DNA of 64,000 nucleotides from Fuscovulum sp. (GTDB lineage Bacteria > Pseudomonadota > Alphaproteobacteria > Rhodobacterales > Rhodobacteraceae). The notes beneath the pieces were generated by a model. That model saw nothing but the letters and a program-made list of their open reading frames with translations, ran no database searches and had not been told where the DNA came from. Both the position numbers and the translations under genes were made by a program. The stretch covers positions 2,932,501 through 2,996,500 of the forward strand of contig CP136571.1 in NCBI GenBank assembly GCA_035192965.1, in the 5' to 3' direction. Positions 19,127-27,227 of the stretch are shown here, piece after piece; position 1 is the stretch's first letter, and each line of letters begins with the position of its first letter.

Positions 19127-20086
19127 TCAGATATCCTGCCCCGCCATCTGCCGCGCAACCGCCACGCCCAACGCCCGCGAAATCGGCGTGAACACCTCGT
19201 CAAAGGCCACGAACAACGCCGCGTTCAACACCTGCCCCTCGGCAGATTCCGAGAAGGCGATATAGCTGTCCAGTTCCTCATCCGTCAGCGGCCCATAGGC
19301 CAGCGTCAGATAGGGGTACAGCCATTCCGTCGTCTGCTGACGGACATCGCCCTCCTGCCCCCAGACATCGGTCAGCATCTGCTCTTCGGTCATCTCGCCG
19401 CCGAAAGCACCGCCCTCCTGCATCCCCTGATAGAATGCGAGCGAGGCGTTCAGCGCGCCCATCACATTGGATTCGATCAGGTCATTCGCCGCAACGAACC
19501 GCTCCAGCTGGTCGACCCGCGCCGACTCCCCCGATCCCAGATCCTCCCACGCGATCCGCGCCGCTTCCTCTGCCGCATCATCCAGCAGGGTCCGCCGCGC
19601 CTCGACCTCCAGCTTCAGCACCTTCTGCCCTAGATCAGAGCCAAAGAAAGCCTGCATCGCCGCAATATCGCCGGGCGATTTCGCCAATTCCCGCGTCAGC
19701 GCCGCACCCAGCGCCGCTTCCATGCGGGGCGCTTCATAGATCAGCGCCATCGTGGCCTGCCAGCCCTGCCCGCCCGCACCGGGGAACATGTCCGCTTCCA
19801 GTTGCGTGCCGTAATCCAGCCCTTCCTGCCGCAAGATGCCGACCAGCTCACTGAACTGCATCGTTTCGGTCAGGGTCTTGACCTCTGCCACCACAGCGGC
19901 CGGAACAGCCTCGGCCTGCGCGGCCTCCTGCGCCATGGCAGGCAGCGGCAGGCCCAGCGTGGCCACACCAGCCACGCCCAGACCCAGCGCCAGAACAAGA
20001 CTGCGGCCCAACTGCCCGACAGACGGCGCCAGCGTCTCATCCGCCGCCCGGCCCCGCGCCGCAAGACTTGCCATCCACTTGTCCAT
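19127..20086 (-). CDS. Exported DUF2059 domain protein
   Basis: The 319-residue protein has a signal-like segment (SLVLALGLGVAGVATLGLPLPAMAQ, about residues 32-56, ending AMAQ|E) and then a mostly helical domain. Two short repeats of the DUF2059 type are seen: KSPGDIAAMQAFFGSDLGQKVLKLE and LTDEELDSYIAFSESAEGQVLN. The function of the family is unknown; it is periplasmic. The signal peptide is preceded by 30 residues, rather long, so an internal start is possible. The ATG at 20086 follows GAAGAGGGCG. Confidence 0.75.
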   Translation of the reverse strand: MDKWMASLAARGRAADETLAPSVGQLGRSLVLALGLGVAGVATLGLPLPAMAQEAAQAEAVPAAVVAEVKTLTETMQFSELVGILRQEGLDYGTQLEADMFPGAGGQGWQATMALIYEAPRMEAALGAALTRELAKSPGDIAAMQAFFGSDLGQKVLKLEVEARRTLLDDAAEEAARIAWEDLGSGESARVDQLERFVAANDLIESNVMGALNASLAFYQGMQEGGAFGGEMTEEQMLTDVWGQEGDVRQQTTEWLYPYLTLAYGPLTDEELDSYIAFSESAEGQVLNAALFVAFDEVFTPISRALGVAVARQMAGQDI

Positions 20087-20323
20087 GTTCGCCCTCTTCC
20101 GCCCGAACTGCATCCGCTACCCCGTCCCTTGCGGCACCGCCGCGCTGGTTCGATCGCCCATCCTGTCGCCCGATGGCAGGCCGCCCCAAAAACCGCGCCC
20201 TTGCCCGCAAATACCTTGCCCGGAACAGCTAGAGACTGTCACCCCAAAAGCCAACCCACCCGACCCCACATCTGCGCGAGCATCCGCCCACCCCTTCTTT
20301 CCACGCGCCGCCACAAAACCCGC

Positions 20324-20351
20324 TTGCAACCCCCGCCACTCCCCGCTATGC
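20324..20351 (+). promoter_or_regulatory. Predicted promoter of tRNA-Ser
   Basis: TTGCAA, 16 bases, CTATGC, about 30 bases ahead of the tRNA 5' end. Both boxes differ from consensus but the position is right. Confidence 0.45.
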
Positions 20352-20379
20352 ACCCCCGCATTGACGACCCCCCAAGCGC

Positions 20380-20469
20380 GGAGAGGTGCCGGAGTGGTCG
20401 ATCGGGGCGGTCTCGAAAACCGTTGAGCGTGCAAGCGTTCCGTGGGTTCGAATCCCACCCTCTCCGCCA
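20380..20469 (+). tRNA. tRNA-Ser (anticodon CGA)
   Basis: A 90-base class II tRNA: acceptor stem GGAGAGG/CCTCTCC, anticodon stem-loop CGGT-CTCGAAA-ACCG with CGA in the loop (reads UCG), a long variable arm (GAGCGTGCAAGCGTTC), T arm GTGGGTTCGAATCCCAC and an encoded CCA end. The 3' end is the integration site of the adjacent element, and the inserted sequence recreates it. Confidence 0.97.
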
Positions 20470-20475
20470 CTTGCC
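20455..20475 (+). repeat. attL: direct repeat in the tRNA-Ser 3' end
   Basis: CCACCCTCTCCGCCACT followed by T and GCC. The same 21 bases, with C for T at one site, recur at 29428-29448. This is the crossover core normally used by tyrosine recombinases targeting a tRNA T arm and acceptor stem. Confidence 0.88.
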
Positions 20476-20499
20476 TTCCAACGCTTTGATTTTGCACAG

Positions 20500-20530
20500 A
20501 AAAAAGCGGGTAGGTTTCCCCACCCGCCAT
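20500..20530 (-). terminator. Terminator at the attL end of the element
   Basis: On the minus strand GCGGGT...ACCCGC (with two further G-C pairs) is followed by TTTTTTC. It ends the leftward transcript of the 69-aa gene before it can read into tRNA-Ser in antisense. Confidence 0.75.
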
Positions 20531-20556
20531 ACACCCCGCCGAACCCTTTACGCAGT

Positions 20557-20766
20557 TCAGGCGGCGGTTTTCTGCTTTGCTTCCGACATCTGGGCCGCTG
20601 CGGCGGCAAGGTTGGCCTTTGCAAAGTCCAGCCTGTCGGCAATCGTCACAGCCGCAGCGGCTGCGCCTGCATGGTCGCACTCGGTGATGAGGCGCGCCAG
20701 GTCGCAGGCATAGTCTATGGCGTCTTGTGCATCGAGGAAGCCGTTGGGAAGTTTTGGGGCAGTCAT
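20557..20766 (-). CDS. Small unknown protein of the integrated element
   Basis: A 69-residue acidic, Ala-rich, probably helical protein (AQDAIDYACDLARLITECDHAG, then AVTIADRLDFAKANLAAAAA). No family is recognised. The ATG at 20766 is chosen because GGAGG lies six bases upstream; an ATG four codons earlier is possible. It is divergent from the XRE gene and shares the operator region, so it is likely repressed by XRE; this is the position where phages encode early or antirepressor functions. Confidence 0.6.
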   Translation of the reverse strand: MTAPKLPNGFLDAQDAIDYACDLARLITECDHAGAAAAAVTIADRLDFAKANLAAAAAQMSEAKQKTAA

Positions 20767-20796
20767 GTGATCCTCCATTGATCGAATAACCGAACA

Positions 20797-20849
20797 CTGT
20801 TACGATTTGTGGGAATAGTCAACACAAATCAGAACAGGGTTACGATTTG
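20797..20849. promoter_or_regulatory. Operator with two inverted and one direct copy of GTTACGATTTG
   Basis: Arm 1 (20797-20811, CTGTTACGATTTGTG) and arm 2 (20823-20837, CACAAATCAGAACAG) form an inverted repeat matching at 13 of 15 bases. A third copy, GTTACGATTTG, at 20839-20849 is a direct repeat of arm 1 exactly 40 bases away and covers the TTG start of the XRE gene. The layout suits cooperative binding of an autoregulated phage-type repressor on a divergent promoter. Confidence 0.75.
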
Positions 20850-21074
20850 AACGCCGATCAATGCAAGATGGCCCGCGCGGCAACCGGTCTCGGGGTGCGC
20901 GATCTGGCCAAGGCGGCCAGCGTTTCGCCTGACACTGTGGCGCGGCTTGAGAGGGGCGAAGATTTGCGCCCCGCGACCGTCGAGACGATCCGGGGCGCGT
21001 TGATCGCGGCGGGCGCGACCTTCCTTGAGGATGATGGCGCAGCCGGGCCGGGCGTTCGGTTCAGACGAACCTGA
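20847..21074 (+). CDS. XRE-family HTH regulator (likely element repressor)
   Basis: The 75-residue protein is essentially one Cro/CI-type helix-turn-helix: QCKMARAATGLGVRDLAKAASVSPDTVARLERG followed by ATVETIRGALIAAG. The likely start is TTG 20847, because the conserved NADQCKMARA segment lies before the first ATG (20868), which would remove it. It binds, I infer, the three-copy operator at its own 5' end. Its 3' end overlaps the tape-measure gene's 3' end by 14 bases. Confidence 0.8.
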   Translation: MNADQCKMARAATGLGVRDLAKAASVSPDTVARLERGEDLRPATVETIRGALIAAGATFLEDDGAAGPGVRFRRT

Positions 21075-22662
21075 CGCCGAACGCCACACCGCGTTTCATG
21101 GATTCCTCGCTCAGGCCATCGAAGATTTCGGCAAGTTCCTCGCCCGAGTATCGCCGCGACTTATCCAAGCCCCGGATCGTCCACTCCTGAGGCGCGGGCG
21201 CTTGCGGAGTCTGTTGGCCTTGGGCTGCGAAGGCGGTGCCACTGCCGCCAACCGCGCCGCCACCTCCGCCGCCACCAGATCGAATAGCAGAGACAACCCG
21301 CATCCCGGCGGCGCCGACTGCAAGCATTGCCGGAAGCTTCTGGAAGAATGACAGCTTTGGATCGGCCAAAACCTGCGCCTGCGCGCGATAGACGTTGATC
21401 AGGGCCTCGGCCGCGCCGAATGCCCGCGCGGCTTTTTCGCCCCGCGCGCCTGCCGCAGATGCGAAGTCAGCCAAGCCGCCAAAGATGCCTTCTGCAAGTG
21501 CCAGGCGGCTGTTGCCGACCTCCTGATCAATCTCCAGAAGCCGCTGTTGGTATTCGGTCTCGAGTTGCAGCATGGCGTCTTGGTGGGCCGTTGTGCCAAG
21601 GATCTCCATGGCGCGGCGGTCCTGAAGGATCGTCTGGCCCTCCTCATACCAAGCGTCCACCACATCACGCTCGGATTGCAGGGAAGTTGTCAGCGCCTCA
21701 AGCTGCGCGGCGTATTGGTTTGTTGCCCCACCGCCTCCCCCGCCGCCACCGCGCCCGATGCCGCCGCCTGTAAGCTCTGTTCCGTCCCCAAGCGTGACCG
21801 GCCTGCTGCTGGTGGTGCCGCGCCCGCCAAACTCCTCCATTGCCTGCCCGCCGGGGGAAAACTCCACCGCCATCTGGGCAAGCTGGCGCTCGGCATTGAT
21901 GCGGGTCATTGCGGCGTTGGCGACATCCCACATTGCCCCGGCCAAGTTCTGAACGGCACCGACCGCGCCTTCTGCGGAGAGGCCAATACCCGCCGTTGCA
22001 TCAGCGGCAAGGCTTGCCGCGTATTCGACCTTATCCAACTCCATTCGGGTGTTGCGATAGGCCTCAAGCTGGTTCTGGATTTCCGCGACCTCTGCCCGCA
22101 GCGTGTTGACGTGGCTTTGCGACCCACGGTTGGCTGCCAGCCTTGCCTCCGCCGCAGCCAGTTCGGCCACCTTGCGGCTCAACCCCTCCACGATCAGGAC
22201 TTCCTGTTCGTCAATGCCCAGCCTGATCGCCTCGGCGGCAATGCGGAAGTCTTCTGTGGCGGTCGTTAACCCCTCCAGCGCTTCCGAGAGTGCCGTGGCG
22301 TTTCCGGCGTTGTCAAAGAGGCTGGCCGCCAACGTGGGCAGCGCCACAGAAGCAAGCACCCCCGCCGCAATCCCCACCGCACCGAACCCCAGCGCCATAT
22401 CCGGCAACTGGATGGCCAAGGCCTGCACGAAATTGCCCGTGGCGCTGGTTTGCTGCGCCACCTGCGAAAGCTGCATGGCAAACATGCGGCTATTTTGGCC
22501 AGCCCCAGCCATGGCCGGGCCGACCTTGCCGGTGTTGGTGGCCAGACGGTCGGCAGCGGCGTCGGCCTTGCCAGCGGCAGCGGTGAGCTTGTCGAGGTTC
22601 TGCGCCCCGGTGAGTGCCGGGGCGGAATCAACCTTGATCCCTAAGGTTGCGATATCGACCAT
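21061..22662 (-). CDS. Tape-measure-like phage tail protein
   Basis: The 533-residue protein has the N-terminus of lambdoid tape measures (DIATLGIKVDSAPALTGAQNLDKLT), a central hydrophobic stretch (GFGAVGIAAGVLASVALPTLAASLF), long heptad-rich helices and two Gly-rich linkers. The C-terminal part (ADFASAAGARGEKAARAFGAAEALINVYRAQAQVL) resembles the lambda-type C-terminal tape-measure domain. Length in such proteins sets the tail length; by the usual 1.5 A per residue this would suit an ~80 nm tail. Ribosome site GAGGGGG before the ATG. No tail-tube, chaperone or tip genes accompany it. Confidence 0.75.
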   Translation of the reverse strand: MVDIATLGIKVDSAPALTGAQNLDKLTAAAGKADAAADRLATNTGKVGPAMAGAGQNSRMFAMQLSQVAQQTSATGNFVQALAIQLPDMALGFGAVGIAAGVLASVALPTLAASLFDNAGNATALSEALEGLTTATEDFRIAAEAIRLGIDEQEVLIVEGLSRKVAELAAAEARLAANRGSQSHVNTLRAEVAEIQNQLEAYRNTRMELDKVEYAASLAADATAGIGLSAEGAVGAVQNLAGAMWDVANAAMTRINAERQLAQMAVEFSPGGQAMEEFGGRGTTSSRPVTLGDGTELTGGGIGRGGGGGGGGATNQYAAQLEALTTSLQSERDVVDAWYEEGQTILQDRRAMEILGTTAHQDAMLQLETEYQQRLLEIDQEVGNSRLALAEGIFGGLADFASAAGARGEKAARAFGAAEALINVYRAQAQVLADPKLSFFQKLPAMLAVGAAGMRVVSAIRSGGGGGGGAVGGSGTAFAAQGQQTPQAPAPQEWTIRGLDKSRRYSGEELAEIFDGLSEESMKRGVAFGVRFV

Positions 22663-22674
22663 GGCGAAACCCCC

Positions 22675-23412
22675 TCAAGCCGCCGCAGGCGGTGTCATCA
22701 ACTCGCCCATCGAGGCCTCCAGCTTCTCGCCCGCAGCCTTTGCCTCGGCATCCTTGGAAAGGATTTCCGCGACGTGGGCAGGGTCAAATGCCTGCTCTGC
22801 GGCCTGCCGTGCCACGGCAAGCACATGCTGCGCGTCCTGATCCGCTTCGACGTAGGTCTCCCAATCTGCCACCAGTTCGGGGGCCACTTCGCGCTGATAC
22901 ATGTCGAGGAAGCGGTCTTTCATCTGCTTGTCCAGCCCGGCGAGATACTCAGGCCCCGACATGATCGCGGCCAGTGTGGTGGTGTCCCGGTCCTTGATCG
23001 CCTGCGCGAGATGCGTGGTGCGATCTTGCGGCGACAGGCTGCGGAAATAAGCGCGGATTTCCGGGGCGTGGGGGGTTTCCTGTCCCAGCCCCGTTGCTGC
23101 GGAGATGCGCGCCGTAAACTCCCCCGCTTTCTGGTTCAGGTTCTGGTTCAGCTTGGCCTGAACCTCCGCCATGTTGCCGGTCAACTTACGCGCCGCGGCT
23201 GCCACGCGCATGGCATGGGCTTCGGGCGTCTCGCTGGGCGAACGGGTGCGCGCCAATTCCTCGAGGTTGTCCACTGATGCCGCAAGGCGGTGCGCGGTGA
23301 CATAGGTCGAGTGTGCCGGGCTGCCGGGCTTCATCCGCCCTTCCAGTTTTTCGGCCATGCGCTCAACCATTTTGAGGGCGGCGAGTGTTTTAGGGGTGCG
23401 ATATGCAGACAT
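22675..23412 (-). CDS. Unknown helical protein between terminase and tape measure
   Basis: The 245-residue protein is not recognised. It is predicted mostly alpha-helical and charged, with no transmembrane segment or Cys-rich motif (AALKMVERMAEKLEGRM at the start, AYFRSLSPQDRTTHLAQAIKDRD in the middle, LSKDAEAKAAGEKLEASMGEL near the end). It occupies the place of the portal-to-tail-tube block of a complete prophage. A strong ribosome site, AAGGAG, precedes the ATG and the gap to the tape-measure gene is 12 bases. It could be a scaffold-like, adaptor or capsid-remodelling protein; this is inference from position. Confidence 0.75.
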   Translation of the reverse strand: MSAYRTPKTLAALKMVERMAEKLEGRMKPGSPAHSTYVTAHRLAASVDNLEELARTRSPSETPEAHAMRVAAAARKLTGNMAEVQAKLNQNLNQKAGEFTARISAATGLGQETPHAPEIRAYFRSLSPQDRTTHLAQAIKDRDTTTLAAIMSGPEYLAGLDKQMKDRFLDMYQREVAPELVADWETYVEADQDAQHVLAVARQAAEQAFDPAHVAEILSKDAEAKAAGEKLEASMGELMTPPAAA

Positions 23413-23423
23413 TCGTTCTCTCC

Positions 23424-24809
23424 TTATAGGAACAATTCGAAGGATTTGGCGCCGTGGGCCCGCGCGCCGGCGAGTAGTGCAACGGCCCCGGCGGCTGCGT
23501 TGGCGTGGTCGTCATGCCCGCCGGGCGCGTGGTCGATGATGTCTTTGCCGCCTCGCGTGGTGCGGCGCTCCAGCCCGGCCAATTCGCGGGCGGTGATGGG
23601 GCAAGGCGACAGTTCCACCCGACCGGCATTCATGGCGCTGAGAAAGTCGACATAGATGGCCGATCGGTCCTTTGCCGTGGGTTCATAGATAATCCCGTGC
23701 CGCCGAAACTCGTTCGCAACCCATTGGCCGGCGTATTTGTCGCCGCTCACCCGGTTCACTCCATAGGCGCGCAGCACTTCGGCAAAATCCTCGACACTGG
23801 CCGCCGGGTCTCCCCTGCGGCCCCGCACAAGATCCACAACCGCAGCCTGCCCCTCACGGTGGGCAATGGCCAAGGTGAAGGCATCAGGGCCACCGCCTGA
23901 AGGATCGGCAAAGGCGACATACTGCACGCCCGGTTCTCGGGGCAGTTCCAAAGGCTTCTCACGCTGCGCGGCGTTGATCGCCTCGATGCCCAGAAACGCC
24001 TCCAGATCGCTGCGAAACTGCGCCAGGTATTCGGCAGACGCCCGCGCTGGGTCTTGCTCCATCGCATCGGCCACAACCTTCTCCGCAAGCTGCGGATTCA
24101 TGGTGCGGGATGGGGCCTGCGCCACCAGCACCCGCCCAGCCTTGCCGAAATGCCGCCGATAGGCGTTCCACAGCGCCCCGCGCTTGCTGTGCGGGCTGCT
24201 GATCGCCAGAAGCTTGCCGTTGAGCGTGGCAAGGGCAGGCCGTAGCGCCGCGACCACCTCCTCATCAGGGTTCGCCCCCTCCGACTGCCAGAAGGCGATC
24301 TCATCCCCCACAACGGCCGCCAGCGTGTAGCCGCGCACGCTTCGGAAGCTGGCCGTGGCAATCTCGATCACCGACCGGTTGGCAAACTCGATGATGGTAT
24401 CGGTGTAGCGCGTCACTTCCCGGGCAAGCATGGGGTTCTCAAGGAAGCCCTTCACATAGCGAATCAAGCTGCGGGCTTGCTTCTGATCACCGGCGATCAG
24501 CATGACAGTGGCAACCTCGCCCGGTGCAAGCTTGGGCCGGTGATCCATAAACACCGCCTCAAACACCGCCACCAGCGCCGCAGCACGGCTCTTGCCGCCC
24601 CGACGCCCCACGGCAAGCCAAAGTTCATCATGCGCCTCTGTGGGCAGTTCCTCGCGCCGGGTGATCTCTTGCCAGATCGCCGCCTCGTCTTCGGTGAGGG
24701 ACAGGCCATAGAAGCCGCAGAGAAGCGCGCGCCATGCGGCGAAGCTTTCACCGCCCAACTCAAGGCCGAACAACTTGGGGTCTGTCATGGCGGTGCGGAT
24801 ATCAGGCAT
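23424..24809 (-). CDS. Phage terminase large subunit
   Basis: The 461-residue protein has a Walker A at GRRGGKS (about residues 68-74), a Walker B with catalytic Glu in AAVVGDEIAFW, a coupling motif (KLLAISSPHSKRG) and a C-terminal RNase H-like nuclease with Asp in AFADPSGGGPDAF and the DHAPGGHDDHANA segment. It drives DNA packaging into procapsids. All motifs are intact, so it can be functional. It overlaps the upstream small gene by eight bases. It has a GAGG ribosome site; MTDPKL, seven codons in, is an alternative start. Confidence 0.88.
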   Translation of the reverse strand: MPDIRTAMTDPKLFGLELGGESFAAWRALLCGFYGLSLTEDEAAIWQEITRREELPTEAHDELWLAVGRRGGKSRAAALVAVFEAVFMDHRPKLAPGEVATVMLIAGDQKQARSLIRYVKGFLENPMLAREVTRYTDTIIEFANRSVIEIATASFRSVRGYTLAAVVGDEIAFWQSEGANPDEEVVAALRPALATLNGKLLAISSPHSKRGALWNAYRRHFGKAGRVLVAQAPSRTMNPQLAEKVVADAMEQDPARASAEYLAQFRSDLEAFLGIEAINAAQREKPLELPREPGVQYVAFADPSGGGPDAFTLAIAHREGQAAVVDLVRGRRGDPAASVEDFAEVLRAYGVNRVSGDKYAGQWVANEFRRHGIIYEPTAKDRSAIYVDFLSAMNAGRVELSPCPITARELAGLERRTTRGGKDIIDHAPGGHDDHANAAAGAVALLAGARAHGAKSFELFL

Positions 24810-25161
24810 CAGCGCGCCTCGTGCCTTGCAGATACTCTTGCAGTCCGGTCACATTGCGCGGCACACGGGGCAGGCCGATCTTGGCTGCAAGGCCCGCATA
24901 GGCATTCACCGCCTGTGTGTATCGCCCCACATCGAAGGGCTTGCCCTCGGCAAGGTGGCGCTCCTGTGTGGTGATCCAGTATTCCGCCCAGATCGCCCGC
25001 TCCACCAGCGACCGCTCCAGATAGGACAGGGTATCGGCCCCGCCACGATCAGCACAGACCTCGGCATAGCGCGCCCTCAGTTCCTGCGCGATGGCGCTGC
25101 GCCCGTCGAGCTTGTCGAGATAGCCCATGATGTATTCGTCTGGCACCTTCGGAGACGGCAT
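24802..25161 (-). CDS. Candidate small terminase subunit
   Basis: The 119-residue helical protein directly precedes and overlaps the large terminase gene, the standard position of terS. The sequence (YIMGYLDKLDGRSAIAQELRARYAEVC, then LVERAIWAEYWITTQERHLAEG) has no clear HTH, so the call rests mainly on position, size and helicity. The C-terminal part (AYAGLAAKIGLPRVPRNV) resembles the linker of P27-like small terminases, which supports it weakly. Confidence 0.5.
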   Translation of the reverse strand: MPSPKVPDEYIMGYLDKLDGRSAIAQELRARYAEVCADRGGADTLSYLERSLVERAIWAEYWITTQERHLAEGKPFDVGRYTQAVNAYAGLAAKIGLPRVPRNVTGLQEYLQGTRRADA

Positions 25162-25559
25162 TGATCGGGCCTCGTGCTACATTGCGTGAATAGTGGGCGT
25201 ACATCGCCCCGCCATTGGTCGCCTATTTTCGCAAGTATAGCGCGTTTATGGCGGGTTGTTGAGATACACAATCAGTAACAATCAATTTTATCATATGCTT
25301 GGCGGCTATTATGGCGGAAATTATGTCCGCCTTGATGGGTAGGGGTTCGGAATGTTGCCTGATTTCGGCCTGTCCGATCTGCCTCTGATCCATCGGGTTT
25401 CCCCTCTGGTGGGGAAAGGTGGGGGGCTGTCCTGCTCTCCCCCCCACCACCCCCACACCCCTATAGAAGGTGGGGGTGGGGGTGGGGTTGGGTGGGTTTT
25501 GCAAGGTTGGGGGTATAGGTGGGGGAAGGTGGGGGAAGGTGGGGGAAGGTGGGGGTGCA
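25162..25559. other. Noncoding region between helicase and terminase genes
   Basis: No good gene is seen in 398 bases. The terS-proximal half is AT-richer than the surroundings (around 25230-25330, with runs such as CAATCAATTTTATC) and the helicase-proximal part is a G-rich repeat tract. An AT-rich segment beside short repeats next to a RepA-type helicase is what a replication origin would look like. Confidence 0.45.
25441..25556 (+). repeat. G-rich tract with three tandem 10-bp repeats
   Basis: GGTGGGGGAA is repeated three times in tandem (about 25528-25557, ending GGTGGGGGTG). Before it lie GGTGGGGGTGGGGGTGGGG and an opposite-strand CCCCCACCACCCCCAC run (25441 on). The tract could form a G-quadruplex or a long hairpin, or act as iterons. 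It lies immediately after the helicase stop codon on the minus strand. Confidence 0.75.
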
Positions 25560-26876
25560 TCATTCCACCTCACCCGGATCATTTGGCCCCGGAAAGACGT
25601 GCGGCACATCCTTGCCCTTGCTGTTTCGGATGTGTTCGACGGCAAGAACGCCCGTGTCGATCCACTTGCTCAGCATCGTCTTGATGCGGGCAAGGTCGCT
25701 TGCCTTGGACAGATCGAGGCGCAGCACGTCAGCCACGATATGCCCGGCCCAATCGGCGGCTTGGCTGTTCTCACGTGCAGGCGCATCCCTTGCAGCGCGG
25801 TCGGCAAGGATAGCCCGAACCCGCCGCGCGTCGTCCACCTTCACGCCTGCGAAGGCCTCAGGCCAAGACCACGGCCGGATTGCGGGGTATGTGCCTCCGT
25901 TGCCGATCTCCACCCCGATCTTTTCAAACCACCTGTTGCGGTCGGATGAAGGCGGGGCAAGGTTGCTTTCGGCCTCGGCCACGCGGAAGTAATTGCGGAA
26001 GTCCTCCACCCCGGATTGCGCGCCCTCGGCCTCGGACATTGGCACCAGAAGGCGGTTGAAGCGCGCTACCCCGCGAAGGGCAGAACCGCCGCGCCCGTCA
26101 TCCATCGAGGCGGCAACCCCTTGGACGGCCTTCCGCGTGTGGTGAATGATGCCCAAGGCGGTATCTGTATCGGCCGCCAGTTTGCGCAGGCGCTTGCCCA
26201 AGGTCCGGAAAGCCTCATTGGTTTCCGGGCTTTCCGACAGGTCTTGAAGCGGGTCAAAGATTGCCAGGCGGATGCCCAGACGTGTGATTTCGTCCTCAAG
26301 GAAGCGGAAAGCGTCCTCGTTGATCGTGGCCGTTTCCCCCGCCATCAAGATCAGGTTGCGGCCCGGTTCCAACCCAGACGCCAGAACATACCGCCCAACC
26401 AACTCGCGCTGATCAACGCCCATGTGCTTCGCCACCGCGACGCTGCGGGCGTCCAGTATCGGGCGGGTGTCTTCGGCGTTGTAGTAAAGCACTGGCGCAG
26501 GTTCACCGGGCCTCCCCCAGATCGCACCGCGACCGGTGGCCATGTCGATGGCTTCAGCCATGCCCAGCAGAGATTTACCCAGTTTGGGCGGCGCTATCGT
26601 CTGGGTGATGAACCCTGCCGCATAATGGTCGCCATAGACAAAGGGAACGCGCGGGATCTTGGCGGGGTCGATCAACTGCCAGCCGTCAAACGGACGTAGG
26701 GGCGGGTTTGGAATGATCACGCTGGGCGGCTGAGCGGTTCGACTGCCTTCAGCCAGCCAGATCGGATCGGTTACGGGGTCGGCCTCATCTTGCGTAAGCC
26801 AATCCCCTCCCCAAAAGATCTGCCGAAACCCATTGTTGATACGCCGCTGGCCTTCGCGAAAGGTTGGGCCTGTCAT
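25560..26876 (-). CDS. RepA-like AAA (RecA-fold) helicase
   Basis: The 438-residue protein has a Walker A (APPKLGKSLLGMAEAIDMATGR, the key GKS near residue 100) and a Walker B (IRLAIFDPLQDLSES). It also has the arginine/sensor region GIIHHTRKAVQGVAASMDDGRGGSALRG, as in plasmid RepA and the AAA_25 group. Such hexameric helicases unwind origins of plasmids and satellites. The first 90 residues are an additional domain and the last 100 probably a winged helix. ATGA overlap with the upstream 65-aa gene. It makes autonomous replication after excision plausible. Confidence 0.82.
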   Translation of the reverse strand: MTGPTFREGQRRINNGFRQIFWGGDWLTQDEADPVTDPIWLAEGSRTAQPPSVIIPNPPLRPFDGWQLIDPAKIPRVPFVYGDHYAAGFITQTIAPPKLGKSLLGMAEAIDMATGRGAIWGRPGEPAPVLYYNAEDTRPILDARSVAVAKHMGVDQRELVGRYVLASGLEPGRNLILMAGETATINEDAFRFLEDEITRLGIRLAIFDPLQDLSESPETNEAFRTLGKRLRKLAADTDTALGIIHHTRKAVQGVAASMDDGRGGSALRGVARFNRLLVPMSEAEGAQSGVEDFRNYFRVAEAESNLAPPSSDRNRWFEKIGVEIGNGGTYPAIRPWSWPEAFAGVKVDDARRVRAILADRAARDAPARENSQAADWAGHIVADVLRLDLSKASDLARIKTMLSKWIDTGVLAVEHIRNSKGKDVPHVFPGPNDPGEVE

Positions 26877-27070
26877 TCCCCCGCCCTCCGCACCAAAGAG
26901 GGAAGGCCTTCATATTCCGCCTTTCGGATTGCGAGGTCGAAAGCCTCAGCGCGAGTTTCGCAGGCATTAGCCACCAGCACGCGGCCACGAAACGCGACCA
27001 CGGCCGCCCATTGATCGCGCCATGCGCGCACAGCTGTGTAAGCCCCATCAGGCCAGATTCGGCTAGCCAT
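26873..27070 (-). CDS. Small unknown protein upstream of the helicase
   Basis: The 65-residue protein (MASRIWPDGAYTAVRAWRDQW, then GRVLVANACETRAEAFDLAIRKAEY) is not recognised. A ribosome site GGGAGG precedes the ATG at 27070, and it shares an ATGA overlap with the helicase gene, so it is translated together with it. A longer in-frame extension to 27166 is rejected as its residues look noncoding. Confidence 0.65.
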   Translation of the reverse strand: MASRIWPDGAYTAVRAWRDQWAAVVAFRGRVLVANACETRAEAFDLAIRKAEYEGLPSLVRRAGE

Positions 27071-27218
27071 GGTTGCCACCTCCCGTGGCGCCGCGCGCGC
27101 GTATTGGTTGGCGGGTTGCCAGCTTGTCCTGTGAGGGGTATTCTTGCGGCCTGCGTGCCTCGACATCAGCCCCGGTTGCGCCTCGCCGCGCTCCGGGGTC
27201 TCTCATTTCCAATCCCAT
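27063..27218 (-). CDS. Possible 51-aa small gene of the element
   Basis: MGLEMRDPGARRGATGADVEA... ends by overlapping the next gene's start by eight bases and begins 10 bases after the AlpA-like gene. GAGGTGCAGGC precedes the ATG. It is basic and low complexity, with no family. Spacing and ribosome site argue for a real gene; the composition leaves doubt. Confidence 0.4.
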   Translation of the reverse strand: MGLEMRDPGARRGATGADVEARRPQEYPSQDKLATRQPIRARGATGGGNHG

Positions 27219-27227
27219 GCCTGCACC

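Noticed and set aside
21061..24809. Gene transfer agent (RcGTA) cluster
   Set aside because: The terminase and tape measure are in a tRNA-integrated element with integrase and repressor, and the large GTA head/tail set is absent.
25441..25557. CRISPR-like tandem repeats
   Set aside because: The repeat unit is 10 bp, without spacers and without cas genes anywhere in the window.
25223..25645. 140-aa Pro-rich minus-strand frame across the G-rich repeats
   Set aside because: Its residues are just the translation of the tandem repeats and it overlaps the true helicase 3' end.
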